Shown piece by piece: positions 34,013-45,848 of a stretch of DNA of 64,000 nucleotides (position 1 is the first letter of the stretch; each line of letters begins with the position of its first letter). The position numbers were made by a program, and so were the translations under genes. Origin of the DNA: Qipengyuania polymorpha (lineage in GTDB: Bacteria; Pseudomonadota; Alphaproteobacteria; Sphingomonadales; Sphingomonadaceae); NCBI RefSeq assembly GCF_019711435.1, contig NZ_JAIGNK010000001.1:434001-498000 (forward strand), written 5' to 3'. The notes below the pieces were generated by a model. The model was given only the letters and a program-made list of their open reading frames with translations. It made no database searches and was not told the origin of the DNA.

Positions 34013-35488
34013 TTGAAATTACGCCAGTTTTCCGCAGCAGCCCTGCTTTTCCTCGCTTCGACACCGCTCGCCGCCCAGATCGACGACGTGCCAGTTTCCC
34101 ATTCGGATTACCAGTTCGGGGACGAGGCTCATCTTGATCGACGGATCGAACAGTCGGCCATTGAATATGGTATCGTCGGCGGGGCCGTTGCTGCAGCACG
34201 CGGCGACCGCACGCTCTACCTGCGCGGCTTCGGCATGGCCGACCGCGAAGCCGGACTCGATGCTACTGCCGACACTGTCTTCCCGATGGCCTCTGTCACG
34301 AAGTTCATCACGGCGGCAGCGATCATGTTGCTGGTCGATGAGGGAAAGCTCGATCTGGAAACTCCGGTCAATAGCTATCTCGGGAACGATGGTGTCCGGC
34401 CCACCTATGGGCGGGAAGAAGAGATTACCCTTGGCAGGGTGATGAGCCACACGGCCGGCCTGCCGTTTCTCTACGAGCCGATATATGCCGATGAAAACCG
34501 GGTGCGCCCGAGCTTTGCAGAGCTGATGCAAGAGCACGGCTACACGATCCTGCCGCCCGGAGTTAGCAGCGAGTATTCAAACCTCGGATATGAAATCCTG
34601 GCGGAGATCATTCGCAGGCAATCGGGAATGGCCTACGAAGATTTTATCCGCACACGCCTGTTCGAACCGCTCGGCATGGCGAGCGCCTACATTCATACCG
34701 GGAGGGAGCGTCCACCGGGAACCGCGCAGCGATACATGGCCGATGGATCGATCGTCCCTGGTGTCGATACCTCCCATCCCGGTGCAGCCAACGCGTTCAT
34801 GTCCGTGCGAGACATGATCCGGTTCGGACAATTCTGGCTCAGGGCCTATCGCGGCGAAAGCACCCTCATGAGCCAGCATGCGGCCCGGTTGATGATTACC
34901 AATGACCAGGGTGAGGAGGGCAAGGGCGCGGCACACGGCCTCTGGCCCGAGGAATATCCCGCCGAGACGCTGTACGTTAGCCATGGTGGCGGGATGGCGG
35001 GCGCCAAGACGCGCCTTGCGATACTGCCCGAGCTTGGCCTCGTGATCGCCGTCGCCATCAACGAAGGCAATGCGACTGCAGAGGCTGTGCTGGGCGAGGA
35101 GATGATCAGGTCATTCGAGACGCAGAGCAATCTCTATTGGCGCTCTCCCAAGGTGCCCGAGGCGCTGGAGGGCTATTGGAGCGGCACGATAGGTGGAAAC
35201 GGGCCGGTGGCTCATTTGACCCTGGATTTCCGGAACCCGTTGCAGCCACGGGCATCGCTTGACGGACGTGACGTGCTGGTTCGCTCTGTCGGCGGCGACG
35301 GGCCCTTCAAGATCAGGTTGGACGCGCAGCTCGAGGGGGTTGGATTTGGGGTCACTCACGATTTGCGTCTGCGGCTGTGGAACATCGACGGGCAGCTTGT
35401 CGGCGAGGTGAAGCAACAGGCCATCGGACAGCGGGATCGCGACAATCCGGGCAAGGGCTTCTGGGTGAGGATGAGCGAGGCCGGTTGA
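34013..35488 (+). CDS. Serine hydrolase, class C beta-lactamase-like
   Basis: 491 residues from a TTG start with GGGAGG 5 bases upstream. Signal peptide to about 21 (STPLAAQ). Beta-lactamase/PBP4 family motifs: the SxxK box MASVTKFIT near 98-106 and the YxN box SEYSNLGYEILAEIIRRQSG near 188, followed by GMASAYIHTG. The third box is SHGGGMAG near 327, in place of the usual KTG. A C-terminal beta-rich region (390-490) resembles lipocalin-type appendages found in Pab87/EstB-type peptidases and esterases. Periplasmic peptidase or esterase; substrate unknown. It interrupts the propionate genes. Confidence 0.87.
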   Translation: MKLRQFSAAALLFLASTPLAAQIDDVPVSHSDYQFGDEAHLDRRIEQSAIEYGIVGGAVAAARGDRTLYLRGFGMADREAGLDATADTVFPMASVTKFITAAAIMLLVDEGKLDLETPVNSYLGNDGVRPTYGREEEITLGRVMSHTAGLPFLYEPIYADENRVRPSFAELMQEHGYTILPPGVSSEYSNLGYEILAEIIRRQSGMAYEDFIRTRLFEPLGMASAYIHTGRERPPGTAQRYMADGSIVPGVDTSHPGAANAFMSVRDMIRFGQFWLRAYRGESTLMSQHAARLMITNDQGEEGKGAAHGLWPEEYPAETLYVSHGGGMAGAKTRLAILPELGLVIAVAINEGNATAEAVLGEEMIRSFETQSNLYWRSPKVPEALEGYWSGTIGGNGPVAHLTLDFRNPLQPRASLDGRDVLVRSVGGDGPFKIRLDAQLEGVGFGVTHDLRLRLWNIDGQLVGEVKQQAIGQRDRDNPGKGFWVRMSEAG

Positions 35489-35550
35489 GCCGGTCGTGGA
35501 AATCCCAGCGGCGGCTTTTCTGCGCATAGGAATGCGGTTAGGGGAGGCCC

Positions 35551-37800
35551 ATGACCGACAAACGCACTTACGACGACTGGAAGCCCCTCGCCGACAAGGA
35601 AGTGAAGGGCCGCGACCTGACCTGGCACACGCCTGAAGGCATCGCGGTGAAGCCGCTCTACACGAGTGAGGACACGGCAGACCTCGACCCCGGCGTGCCC
35701 GGCATCGCGCCGTTCACGCGCGGGCCCTATGCCTCGATGTATACGGGCCGTCCGTGGACCATCCGCCAGTATGCGGGCTTCTCGACGGCCGAGGAATCGA
35801 ACGCCTTCTATCGCCGCAATCTCGCGGCGGGTCAGAAGGGCCTCTCGGTCGCTTTCGACCTTGCCACCCACCGCGGCTATGACAGCGACCACCCGCGCGT
35901 CGTCGGCGATGTCGGTAAGGCGGGCGTCGCCATCGACACCGTGCGCGACATGGAAATCCTGTTCGACCAGATCCCGCTCGACACGATGAGCGTGTCGATG
36001 ACGATGAACGGCGCGGTGATTCCCGTGCTCGCCTTCTACATCGTCGCGGCAGAGCGGCAGGGGGTGAGCCAGGACAAGCTCGCCGGGACCATCCAGAACG
36101 ACATCCTCAAGGAGTTCATGGTCCGCAACACCTATATCTACCCGCCCGAACCGAGCATGCGGATCGTCTCCGACATCATCGCATATACCTCGGCCAACAT
36201 GCCGAAATTCAACAGCATTTCGATCTCGGGCTATCACATGCACGAGGCCGGGGCGACCGCCGTGCAGGAGCTTGCCTTCACCATCGCCGACGGCAAGGAA
36301 TACGCCAAGCGCGCGATGGAAGCGGGCCTCGATATCGACGCCTTCGCGCCGCGCCTGTCCTTCTTCTGGGGCATCGGCATGAACTTCTTCATGGAGATCG
36401 CCAAGATGCGCGCCGCGCGCCATCTGTGGCACGATGTGATGACCGAACTGGGGGCGCAGAACCCCAAGTCGAAGATGCTGCGCACGCACTGCCAGACCAG
36501 TGGCGTGAGCCTGCAGGAGCAGGACCCTTACAACAACGTCATCCGCACCACGATCGAAGCGATGGCGGCGGTGCTGGGCGGCACGCAGTCGCTCCACACC
36601 AATGCGCTGGACGAGGCGATCGCGCTGCCGACCGACTTCTCCGCCCGCATCGCGCGCAACACGCAGCTGGTGATCCAGGAAGAGACCGGCATCACCAATG
36701 TCGCCGATCCGCTAGGCGGCAGCTATTACATCGAAAGCCTCACTGCCGCGCTGGTGGAGCAGGCCAAGGCGATGCTCGACGAGGTCGAGGCGGCGGGCGG
36801 CATGACCGAATATGTCGCCAGCGGCAAACCCAAGGCGCAGATCGAGGAAGCGGCTGCCGCCAAGCAGGCGAGTGTTGACAAGGGCGACACGGTCATCGTG
36901 GGCGTCAACAAGTACCGCCTGCTCGAAGAGGCGGAAATCGACACGCTCGATATCGACAACCACGCCGTGCGCCAGAGCCAAATCGAGCGGCTGAAACGGG
37001 TACGCGAAGGCCGCGACGAGGCTGCCTGCCAGGAGGCCCTGAAGACGCTGACTGAAGCGGCGAAGGCTGACCCCTCAGCCGCGCGTGCGGCGCTGGCGGA
37101 TGGCCGCGACGAGCATGGCGTCCCGCTGCGCCCCTCGCAGATTGCCGAATTGCAGGCTGGCGGTGACCAGAACCTCCTCGCCCGCGCGGTCGAATGCGCG
37201 CGCCACAACGCCACGCTGGGTGAGATTTCGGCTGCGATGGAAGCCGCCTTCGGGCGCTACGACACGACCCCCAAACCGGTCAGCGGCGTCTATTCCAAGG
37301 CCTATGCGGGCGATAAGCGCTATCTGCAGGTGGTCGAGGGTGTGCACGCGGTCCAGCGCCGCCTTGGCCGCGCCCCGCGCCTGATGGTCGCCAAGATGGG
37401 CCAGGACGGCCACGACCGCGGCGCGAACGTCATCGCCTCCGCCTTTGCCGACATGGGCTTCGAGGTCGTCTCCGGCCCGCTGTTCCAGACGCCCGAAGAG
37501 GCCTGCAAGATGGCGCTCGAAAACGACGTCGACGCCATCGGCGCGAGTAGCTTGGCCGCGGGCCACAAGACGCTCATCCCCGAACTCATCGGACACCTGC
37601 GCGATGCGGGCCGCCCCGACATCAAGGTCATCGCCGGCGGCGTAATCCCGCAGAAGGATTACGACTTTCTGCGCGATGCCGGGGTGCAGGGCATCTATGG
37701 CCCGGGCAGCAACGTGGTCGAATGCGCAGCGGACGTGCTGCGCCTGCTGGGCCACAACATGCCGCCAGCCGGTGAGGATGCGGACGAGGCGGCGGAGTGA
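35551..37800 (+). CDS. Methylmalonyl-CoA mutase, single-chain
   Basis: 749 residues with GGGGAGG upstream. The N-terminal TIM-barrel domain shows the substrate-binding run [63 protein letters not shown] and NTMxSVSM-type signature [14 protein letters not shown]. The C-terminal cobalamin domain has [25 protein letters not shown] with the Co-ligand His621, then [12 protein letters not shown]. The length fits the homodimeric or catalytic alpha type. It converts methylmalonyl-CoA to succinyl-CoA. No MeaB chaperone gene is seen nearby. Confidence 0.95.
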   Translation: MTDKRTYDDWKPLADKEVKGRDLTWHTPEGIAVKPLYTSEDTADLDPGVPGIAPFTRGPYASMYTGRPWTIRQYAGFSTAEESNAFYRRNLAAGQKGLSVAFDLATHRGYDSDHPRVVGDVGKAGVAIDTVRDMEILFDQIPLDTMSVSMTMNGAVIPVLAFYIVAAERQGVSQDKLAGTIQNDILKEFMVRNTYIYPPEPSMRIVSDIIAYTSANMPKFNSISISGYHMHEAGATAVQELAFTIADGKEYAKRAMEAGLDIDAFAPRLSFFWGIGMNFFMEIAKMRAARHLWHDVMTELGAQNPKSKMLRTHCQTSGVSLQEQDPYNNVIRTTIEAMAAVLGGTQSLHTNALDEAIALPTDFSARIARNTQLVIQEETGITNVADPLGGSYYIESLTAALVEQAKAMLDEVEAAGGMTEYVASGKPKAQIEEAAAAKQASVDKGDTVIVGVNKYRLLEEAEIDTLDIDNHAVRQSQIERLKRVREGRDEAACQEALKTLTEAAKADPSAARAALADGRDEHGVPLRPSQIAELQAGGDQNLLARAVECARHNATLGEISAAMEAAFGRYDTTPKPVSGVYSKAYAGDKRYLQVVEGVHAVQRRLGRAPRLMVAKMGQDGHDRGANVIASAFADMGFEVVSGPLFQTPEEACKMALENDVDAIGASSLAAGHKTLIPELIGHLRDAGRPDIKVIAGGVIPQKDYDFLRDAGVQGIYGPGSNVVECAADVLRLLGHNMPPAGEDADEAAE

Positions 37801-37811
37801 TCGCCACCCGA

Positions 37812-37899
37812 CGTCACCCCGGACTTGATCCGGGGTCCCGCCATTCTTCAAGCACCGCGTCAAAAGCAAGCGGGATGCCGGATCAAGTCCGGCATGACG
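37812..37899. repeat. Palindromic mosaic repeat behind the mutase gene
   Basis: Two 30-base arms, 37812-37841 and 37870-37899, are inverted copies of each other with few mismatches. Each is itself a palindrome around CCGGACTTGATCCGG. This wording is a widely dispersed alphaproteobacterial intergenic repeat. It can act as a transcript-end hairpin for the mutase mRNA. Confidence 0.75.
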
Positions 37900-37913
37900 A
37901 TATGGTACGGTAA

Positions 37914-38165
37914 GTGAGCAAGTTATACTTATATTTGGCCCTAAGCGGTATCTTTTGGTTCATCGCATTTCTGACAGCCCGGAGCGGTCATGAAAGGACC
38001 GCAGAATTTTGCGCACAACCGCAGTCGGTTGCGATTCCTGCACCAAACTGCCCTGCGTTCACGCCGGAGATTTTTTTGGCAATGGTTGGTGTCCTTTGCC
38101 TCATCGATATCGTTCGCCTGTTCCTGATGTTCTCGAATGCTCGAGCAATCCAAGCTAAAAAATAG
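37914..38165 (+). CDS. Small two-helix membrane protein of unknown function
   Basis: 83 residues with membrane helices at about 3-20 ([18 protein letters not shown]) and 53-72 ([21 protein letters not shown]), joined by a loop with two cysteines (EFCAQPQ, PNCPAF). More AT-rich than flanking genes. GTAAGTG lies before a GTG start, with no strong ribosome-binding site. No family recognised. It ends 10 bases before the TTG of bioB. Confidence 0.5.
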   Translation: MSKLYLYLALSGIFWFIAFLTARSGHERTAEFCAQPQSVAIPAPNCPAFTPEIFLAMVGVLCLIDIVRLFLMFSNARAIQAKK

Positions 38166-38175
38166 GGAAACTGAA

Positions 38176-39186
38176 TTGACCCAAATCCGCACCGACTGGA
38201 CCCGCGAGGAAATCGCTGGGCTGTTCGACCTTCCCTTTACCGAACTGCTTTTCCAGGCAGCCACCGTCCACCGCGAGTTCCATCCGCCCGAGCAGATCCA
38301 GCTCTGCACGCTGCTCTCGATCAAGACCGGCGGGTGTCCGGAGGATTGCGGTTACTGCTCGCAGTCGGTGAAGGCCGACAGCGGGGTCGAGGCGACCAAG
38401 CTGATGGAGGTGCAATCGGTCCTCCAGCGGGCGGCGCAGGCGAAGGATGCAGGCAGCCAGCGCTTCTGCATGGGCGCGGCGTGGCGCAATCCCAAGGACC
38501 GCGACATGCCCGCCATCGTCGAGATCGTGAAGGGCGTTCGCGCCATGGGGCTTGAGACCTGCATGACGCTGGGCATGCTGACGTCGAAACAGGCGGACAT
38601 GCTGAAAGAGGCAGGCCTCGATTACTACAACCACAATGTCGACACCGGGCCGGAATATTACGAGCGCGTGATTTCGACCCGCAACTACCAGGACCGGCTC
38701 GACACGCTCCAGAACGTGCGCGATGCGGGCATCAACGTGTGCAGCGGCGGGATCGTGGGCATGGGCGAAACGCGCGAGGATAGGGTGGGCTTCGTCCACA
38801 CGCTCGCCACGCTCGAACGCCATCCCGAAAGCGTGCCGGTCAATGCGCTGGTGCCGGTCAAGGGCACGGTGCTGGGCGACATGCTGGCCGACACGCCGCT
38901 CGCCAAGATCGACGATATCGAATTTGTCCGCACCGTCGCAGTCGCGCGCATCTGCATGCCGATGAGCATGGTGCGCCTCTCCGCAGGCCGCGAGTCGATG
39001 TCCGAAGCCGCGCAGGCGCTGTGCTTCATGGCAGGCGCGAACTCGATCTTCACCGGCGACAAGCTGCTGACCGCGCCCAACGCGGGCGATGATAGCGATG
39101 CAGCGCTGTTCGCGAAGCTGGGGCTGACGGCACTGGCGCAAGAGGAGCCGATGCGGGCCTGCAGGCAAGTGGAGCCTGCCGAGTGA
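38176..39186 (+). CDS. bioB: Biotin synthase
   Basis: 336 residues from a TTG start (AGGGA 8 bases upstream); a longer frame from 38137 overlaps the previous gene and is less likely. Radical-SAM cluster motif CPEDCGYC at 54-61, preceded by [31 protein letters not shown] near 155, [10 protein letters not shown] near 190, and the [2Fe-2S] ligand region with the conserved Arg in [11 protein letters not shown] near 265 are all present. It inserts sulfur into dethiobiotin. Its position among propionyl-CoA carboxylase genes fits supply of biotin to that enzyme; no other bio genes are present. Confidence 0.96.
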   Translation: MTQIRTDWTREEIAGLFDLPFTELLFQAATVHREFHPPEQIQLCTLLSIKTGGCPEDCGYCSQSVKADSGVEATKLMEVQSVLQRAAQAKDAGSQRFCMGAAWRNPKDRDMPAIVEIVKGVRAMGLETCMTLGMLTSKQADMLKEAGLDYYNHNVDTGPEYYERVISTRNYQDRLDTLQNVRDAGINVCSGGIVGMGETREDRVGFVHTLATLERHPESVPVNALVPVKGTVLGDMLADTPLAKIDDIEFVRTVAVARICMPMSMVRLSAGRESMSEAAQALCFMAGANSIFTGDKLLTAPNAGDDSDAALFAKLGLTALAQEEPMRACRQVEPAE

Positions 39187-39965
39187 CGCTTGGCTTTTCC
39201 GTCGATGCGTTGCTGCCCAAGGCGCGCGGGGGCGGGGTACTCAAGATGGGTCTCGCCAAGCTGGACGAGCGCGACTGGCTGCAGCCCGATCCCGATTTGG
39301 CAGCTCGTAAGGCGGGCTTTGCCGCTTACCCCGAAGGCATTCAATTGTCGCCCGAAGGCGAGGCTTCAGGAGCGGAACTGGCCGTCATGCTTGGCCTTGC
39401 CGGCGGCCTGCCCGAAGCTGGCCGCAACCATCACGAGGACATGTGCCTCCTGACCCTGCGCGAAGGCGAGGAGCAATACCGCCTCGTCGGTGCCGCCGTG
39501 GCCTGGCCGTCCGACTGGACTCCGGCAGACAAGATGGGCCTGCCCCTGCGTGCGCTGCACGCGCCGATCCAGGGGTACGCGGAGCAACTGGCAAGCGGCG
39601 TCGACCATTTCATGGCGAAGCTCAAGCCGGGCGCGATCTACGGGCGGTGCAACTGGTTCATCGCCGCCACGGGCGACAGGCGCTGGGTTGCCGGGCCGCC
39701 AGCAGAGGCCTTCGCCAATGTTACGCCCGAGAACGCAGGCGAGACGTTGTTCGTCCGCTCCGAACGCCAGACGCTGCGCCGCCTGCCCGAGACGGGCGCA
39801 ATCCTCTTCACCATCGGCATCTACGTCTCGCCCCTCGGGGACTTGTCGCACAACAATATTGTCCGGCTCGCCAGCGCCATGAAAGGCCTGCTCGACGGGG
39901 AAGGCGACCGTCGCGGGGCCGATGCCTATGCGCAGGCGCTGGTTTCCTACGCTGCAAGTGCCTGA
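39183..39965 (+). CDS. DUF3445 heme-dependent oxidative N-demethylase family protein
   Basis: 260 residues from a GTG whose last two bases start the bioB stop (GTGA overlap). DUF3445 features: [24 protein letters not shown] near 22-45, [15 protein letters not shown] near 80-95, [14 protein letters not shown] near 102, and [22 protein letters not shown] near 128. [11 protein letters not shown] and a [23 protein letters not shown] segment lie near the end. The family includes bacterial heme-dependent oxidative N-demethylases. Translational coupling to biotin synthase is unexplained. Confidence 0.82.
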   Translation: MTLGFSVDALLPKARGGGVLKMGLAKLDERDWLQPDPDLAARKAGFAAYPEGIQLSPEGEASGAELAVMLGLAGGLPEAGRNHHEDMCLLTLREGEEQYRLVGAAVAWPSDWTPADKMGLPLRALHAPIQGYAEQLASGVDHFMAKLKPGAIYGRCNWFIAATGDRRWVAGPPAEAFANVTPENAGETLFVRSERQTLRRLPETGAILFTIGIYVSPLGDLSHNNIVRLASAMKGLLDGEGDRRGADAYAQALVSYAASA

Positions 39966-40100
39966 ATAGGATTGGTAATCCAGAAAACTTGACTCTTCCG
40001 GGTATTGGTCGTCCTATGCCTCCCAGCTGGGGGGACATCAGCTTTCAAAAAATCGGATCGCTTCGACTGGGTCGTATTCCTGTTTTTGGGGGAAGACTTA

Positions 40101-40562
40101 ATGAAGAAGCTCGTACTTACCGCCGCTGCGGCCACGCTGGGCCTTGGCATCGCATTCACGCCGACACCCGTCCTCGCCGATCACCATGAAGCGGGCGAGA
40201 TGGAGAAGCTCGACCAGACCTGGTACCGGGTCAACCTGGTCAAGTTCGAAGCGGGCAATCGCAAGCGGATCGGCGAAATCATCGACATGTACGAAGCCGC
40301 CAACAAGGCCTCTGGCGTCGATAGCCCCGTGGTCATCCACATGAATACCGGCCCGTGGGACATGATGGTGTTTTTCCGGATGAAGCACGGGATCGAGTCG
40401 ATGGGCTGGAAGACCAATCCCGAAGGCGAGAAGTGGTGGGCTGCATTCAAGGAGATCGCAGGCGGCGAGGAAGAGGCCAACAAGATTGAAGCCGAATGGG
40501 ATTCCTACGTCCTTCGCGAAGAAAGTCACATCGCACACCGCCATCCGGTCGAAGACGAATAG
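40101..40562 (+). CDS. Secreted protein of unknown function
   Basis: 153 residues from the ATG at 40101, with GGGGGAAG 7 bases upstream. Signal peptide ends near TPVLADHHEAGE (about 26). The mature part WYRVNLVKFEAGNRKRIGEIIDMYEAANKASGVDSPVVIHMNTGPWDMMVFFRMKHGIESMGWKTNPEG reads like a dimeric alpha-beta barrel (a ferredoxin-like fold of the NIPSNAP type), exported rather than cytoplasmic. No catalytic motif is visible. It sits between DUF3445 and the carboxylase alpha gene. Confidence 0.7.
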   Translation: MKKLVLTAAAATLGLGIAFTPTPVLADHHEAGEMEKLDQTWYRVNLVKFEAGNRKRIGEIIDMYEAANKASGVDSPVVIHMNTGPWDMMVFFRMKHGIESMGWKTNPEGEKWWAAFKEIAGGEEEANKIEAEWDSYVLREESHIAHRHPVEDE

Positions 40563-40596
40563 CTTTGCAGCCGGATTGGTCCGGCCAGCTTGATAA

Positions 40597-40654
40597 GGGC
40601 CTCCGGGGTCGGCATAGGCGTGCAAACCAATGCACAGCTTGCCTCCGGAGGCCC
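40597..40654 (+). promoter_or_regulatory. Structured mRNA leader occluding the ribosome-binding site of the carboxylase alpha gene
   Basis: GGGCCTCCGG (40597-40606) and CCGGAGGCCC (40645-40654) form a perfect 10-base-pair stem. The GGAGG of the ribosome-binding site (40647-40651) lies inside the second arm. Within the 38-base loop a second hairpin GTGCA-AACCAA-TGCAC (40620-40635) forms. The second arm also belongs to the 12-base palindrome GCCTCCGGAGGC (40641-40652), offering an alternative fold. Such a pair suggests translational control; the signal is unknown. Confidence 0.5.
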
Positions 40655-40656
40655 GT

Positions 40657-42723
<2,067 letters not shown>

Positions 42724-42905
42724 GATTGTCGCGCGCGCGATTCACCAAAAACTCGCGCAATATGAAGCGCCGTTGCATGTTCGATTCTTGCGAATTTGGC
42801 CCTTCGCGGGACAAGCTTGGTAAACGCTCTGGTAACGACTCGGCGCGCTGGAGATACTGTCTGTCTTCGAGTCGCATGTGAAACCGACATGCAGGAGCAG
42901 ACACT

Positions 42906-43163
42906 ATGGCACACAGGGGAACAGGGTTCTTCGATACCAGGGGGCATTTTTTCAAGACCCCCGATGAAGCGACGATCAGCGATCTCGCAGGCGTATTGGG
43001 CAAGATCGGCGACGGGGAAAGTCTCGCGCCGGGTATCGCGCAGACGATGCTCGACCGCCGCTGCGAAATCGAACGGCTTTTCGCCGAACACGACGCGATG
43101 ATGGCGCATTACCAGCCCATCGGCGCGGGCAAGGTGACACGGCTGCAGACCCGCGCAAGCTGA
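42906..43163 (+). CDS. Small protein of unknown function
   Basis: 85 residues, soluble, with AGGAG 9 bases before the ATG and an inverted repeat GCATGT-N7-ACATGC just upstream of it. The sequence (RGTGFFDTRGHFFKTPDEATISDLAGVLGKIGDGESLAPGIAQTMLDRRCEIERLFAEHDAMMAHY) shows no motif I recognise. Codon use resembles core genes. A 182-base gap separates it from the carboxylase gene, so it probably has its own promoter. Confidence 0.55.
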   Translation: MAHRGTGFFDTRGHFFKTPDEATISDLAGVLGKIGDGESLAPGIAQTMLDRRCEIERLFAEHDAMMAHYQPIGAGKVTRLQTRAS

Positions 43164-43182
43164 CGCGCGTGCATCACCTGGC

Positions 43183-43848
43183 TCACCGGGGGCGGGCCAG
43201 GTACCAGTCGCGCCGCGCAACCAGGATCGCGATGGCGACCACAGCCATCGCGCCTGCCATCAGGTTGAATACCACCAGCGCGCTTGCCGGGACAACGAAC
43301 GGCTCGAACACCATGATCGCCGCGTTGTAGCTACCGTGCAGGGCAATACAGCCGAACAGCCCGCCGCGCTTGGTCGCGATCAGCAAGGTCATGATGACGC
43401 TCAGCGCCAGCGCGCCGACCGCGAGCATCGGCAAGGTAAAGAGCTTGGGGCCATGCCAGAGCGCCCAGACCGATCCGACCACCAGCGAGACCGCGAGCGG
43501 TGAAAGCCGCGCGAGAAGGCGGCGGGTCAGGTAGAACCGCCAGCCGATCTCCTCCAGCAAGCCCACCACCAGCAGGTTGAAGAGCCAGAGCCCGTAGCTG
43601 GCGGGGCTGGAATAGGTCGCCCATATCTCATCGAAACCGATACCGGCGAGCAGGCTTGCAGCAATCGACAATCCCAGCATGACCGGGACAAGCGCCAGCA
43701 TCTGCCAGGGTGGCGGGCTGGCGGCTGCCTCGTCCCGCAGCGATGCCCACAGCGATCCTCCTTCCGACCGCACGGCAAAAGCCGCCGCGAGGGTCGGCCC
43801 GAGTACCGCTCCTGCCTGTACCAGCCAGCCATTGGCCCCTGCCGCCAT
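43183..43848 (-). CDS. CPBP family intramembrane metalloprotease, start possibly frameshifted
   Basis: 221 residues from the ATG at 43848. CPBP motifs: EExxxR in LLEEIGWRFYL near 99, and the FxxxH-type second and third sites VWALWHGPKLF near 128 and IALHGSYNA near 168, in a protein with about seven hydrophobic helices. The frame stays open upstream (a further helix RPIILFVVLAFILSYALAFAF) but has no start codon there. One extra A in the AAAA run at 43926-43929 would join it to an ATG at 43937. Either a start-region frameshift or a truncated N-terminus. CAAX-type protease or bacteriocin-immunity-like function unknown. Confidence 0.75.
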   Translation of the reverse strand: MAAGANGWLVQAGAVLGPTLAAAFAVRSEGGSLWASLRDEAAASPPPWQMLALVPVMLGLSIAASLLAGIGFDEIWATYSSPASYGLWLFNLLVVGLLEEIGWRFYLTRRLLARLSPLAVSLVVGSVWALWHGPKLFTLPMLAVGALALSVIMTLLIATKRGGLFGCIALHGSYNAAIMVFEPFVVPASALVVFNLMAGAMAVVAIAILVARRDWYLARPR

Positions 43849-43956
43849 GAAGGCGAATGCAAGCGCATAGCTGAGAATGAAAGCGAGGACGACGAACAGG
43901 ATTATCGGACGGATGGCTCTTACTCTTTTCGTCTCATCGGGCGCGGCTCGATGCCA

Positions 43957-44727
43957 CTACCCATCCACCATCGCAACCGCGCGGATCCAGCCCGCGCTGG
44001 CGCGCTCGATCTTCACCGGGAAGCAGCTGAAGGTAAAGCCATGCGCGGGCAGGGCTTCGAGATTGGTGAGCTTCTCGATCTGGTAATAGGGCCGGATACG
44101 CCCGGCCTTGTGGCCTTCCCAGATGATCGACGGGTCATGGCTCTCCGCCCAGCGCTTGGCCGTGTGGCTGAAAGGGGCATCCCAGCTCCACGCATCGGTG
44201 CCGACGACTTCCACGCCGCGCTCGGTCAGCCATAGCGTGGCTTCTGCGCCGAGCCCCACGCCCTGGTCGGTGAAGTTGTCCGTGCCGTAGATCGCGCCCG
44301 ATTGCACCAGCACGATATCGAGCGGCTGGAGGTCGTATTCAATCTTCGTGAAAGCCTCTTCGACTTCCGCGGCGCTCACCACGTGGCCATGAGGTAGGCG
44401 GCTGAAGTCGAGCTTCACACCGGGGCGGAAGAACCGGTCGAGCGGGGCCTCGTCGATGCTCGGGGCGGGGCTGGCGCCGTCATCGGTTGTCGAATGGTAA
44501 TGCCACGGCGCGTCCATGTGGGTGCCGTTGTGAGTCGAGAGTTCGAGCATCTCGACCGCCCAGCCTTCGCCATCGGGCAAATCGCCCTTTTCCAGCCCGG
44601 GAAAGAACATGGCGATCTGCTCCCAGGTGTTCTCGTGGGTCATGTACTGGATTTTCGGGCGCATCACTTCGGGGTCGGAGACGACATCGTTGGTGATGGG
44701 GATGGAAAGGTCGATGAAGCGCGTCAT
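43957..44727 (-). CDS. Cyclase/kynurenine formamidase family metal-dependent hydrolase
   Basis: 256 residues. The metal-binding hallmark HNGTHMDAPWHYH near 65-77 (HxGTHxDxPxH) defines the cyclase/KynB family, with a second His/Glu site at DAWSWDAPFSHTAKRWAESHD near 175-195. Members hydrolyse N-formylkynurenine, isatin or related amides. No other tryptophan-catabolism gene is adjacent, so the substrate is open. The end is 109 bases from the CPBP gene, and the start is 11 bases behind the aroB stop, so it may be co-transcribed with aroK-aroB. Confidence 0.85.
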   Translation of the reverse strand: MTRFIDLSIPITNDVVSDPEVMRPKIQYMTHENTWEQIAMFFPGLEKGDLPDGEGWAVEMLELSTHNGTHMDAPWHYHSTTDDGASPAPSIDEAPLDRFFRPGVKLDFSRLPHGHVVSAAEVEEAFTKIEYDLQPLDIVLVQSGAIYGTDNFTDQGVGLGAEATLWLTERGVEVVGTDAWSWDAPFSHTAKRWAESHDPSIIWEGHKAGRIRPYYQIEKLTNLEALPAHGFTFSCFPVKIERASAGWIRAVAMVDG

Positions 44728-44738
44728 GGGCACGCAGC

Positions 44739-45848
44739 CTACTGCGCCTGCAGCTCCTCGTCGAGGAAGGCCGCGATGTCTTTCATCTCCACGTCCTTCG
44801 CGAGATAAGCCTTGCCGATACCGCGCAGCAGGATGAAGGGCAGGGTGCCTGCGTCCATCTTCTTGTCGTGCAGCATGTGGTCGGCAAGTTTTTCGCCGTT
44901 CGCAGCCATGCCCAGCGCGGCGATTTCGCTCGGCAGGCCGGCCGCATCCACGGCCGCGGTGACACGCTCGGCATCGGCCTGCGAAAGCTCGCCGCGGCGC
45001 GCCGAATAGCGCGCTGCCAGCACCATGCCGAGTGCGACTGCCTCGCCGTGGAGGAGCCTGTCGGAAAAGCCCGTCTCGGCCTCCAGCGCGTGGCCGAAGG
45101 TATGGCCGAGATTGAGCAGGGCGCGCGCTCCGGTGGTCTCGCGCTCGTCCTCGGTGACGATGCGGGCCTTGGCGGCAACGCTGCTCGCGACGGCCTGTTC
45201 GAGCGCCTCGTCGTCCAGCGCGAGGACCTGTTTGCCGCTCGTCGCCAGCCAATCGAAAAACGCGGCATCGCCCAGCACGCCGTATTTCAGGACCTCGGCA
45301 TAACCGGCGCGCAATTCGCGCGGCGGCAGGGTGGAGAGCGTGTCGAGGTCGGCCAGCACCAGTGAGGGCTGGTGGAAGGCGCCGATAAGGTTCTTGCCTG
45401 CACTGGTGTTGATGGCAGTCTTTCCGCCCACCGAGCTGTCGACTTGAGCTAGTAAAGTCGTGGGGAGCTGTACAAAGCCGCAGCCGCGCTTGAGGATGGC
45501 GCAGGCAAAGCCGGTGAGGTCGCCCACGACCCCGCCACCCAGCGCCAGCACGTGGTCGCCGCGCTCGACACCTTCGGCCAGCAGCCAGTCGGTCAGGCGC
45601 GCAAGGCTGTCCCAGCTTTTCGAACCTTCGCCCGGTTCTACCTCGAACCAGCGCGGCTCCTTGCCCGCCGCCTCCAGCGAGGCCGTGATGACGGCGCCCC
45701 AATGCGCACGGGCATTGGCATCGGCGACGATGGGTACGCGCTGTTTGCGCAGGTAAGCGCCAGCCTCGCCCGCAATATCCGCGAGCAGGCCGCGCGAAAC
45801 GCGGACCTCGTAGCTGCGACCGGCCAGTTCGACGGGAATTACTGCCAT
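44739..45848 (-). CDS. aroB: 3-dehydroquinate synthase
   Basis: 369 residues from the ATG at 45848. NAD-binding and metal motifs: DHVLALGGGVVGDLTGFACAILKRGCGFVQLPTTLLAQVDSSVGGKTAINTSAGKNLIGAFHQP near 95-160, with Zn ligands in RAGYAEVLKYGVLGD, LLNLGHTFGHALE and LLHGEAVALGM. It makes 3-dehydroquinate, the second step of the shikimate pathway. The start overlaps the end of aroK by ten bases. Confidence 0.97.
   Translation of the reverse strand: MAVIPVELAGRSYEVRVSRGLLADIAGEAGAYLRKQRVPIVADANARAHWGAVITASLEAAGKEPRWFEVEPGEGSKSWDSLARLTDWLLAEGVERGDHVLALGGGVVGDLTGFACAILKRGCGFVQLPTTLLAQVDSSVGGKTAINTSAGKNLIGAFHQPSLVLADLDTLSTLPPRELRAGYAEVLKYGVLGDAAFFDWLATSGKQVLALDDEALEQAVASSVAAKARIVTEDERETTGARALLNLGHTFGHALEAETGFSDRLLHGEAVALGMVLAARYSARRGELSQADAERVTAAVDAAGLPSEIAALGMAANGEKLADHMLHDKKMDAGTLPFILLRGIGKAYLAKDVEMKDIAAFLDEELQAQ

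Noticed and set aside
37903..38176. BioR operator before bioB
   Set aside because: No TTATCTATAA-like palindrome was found in the upstream region.
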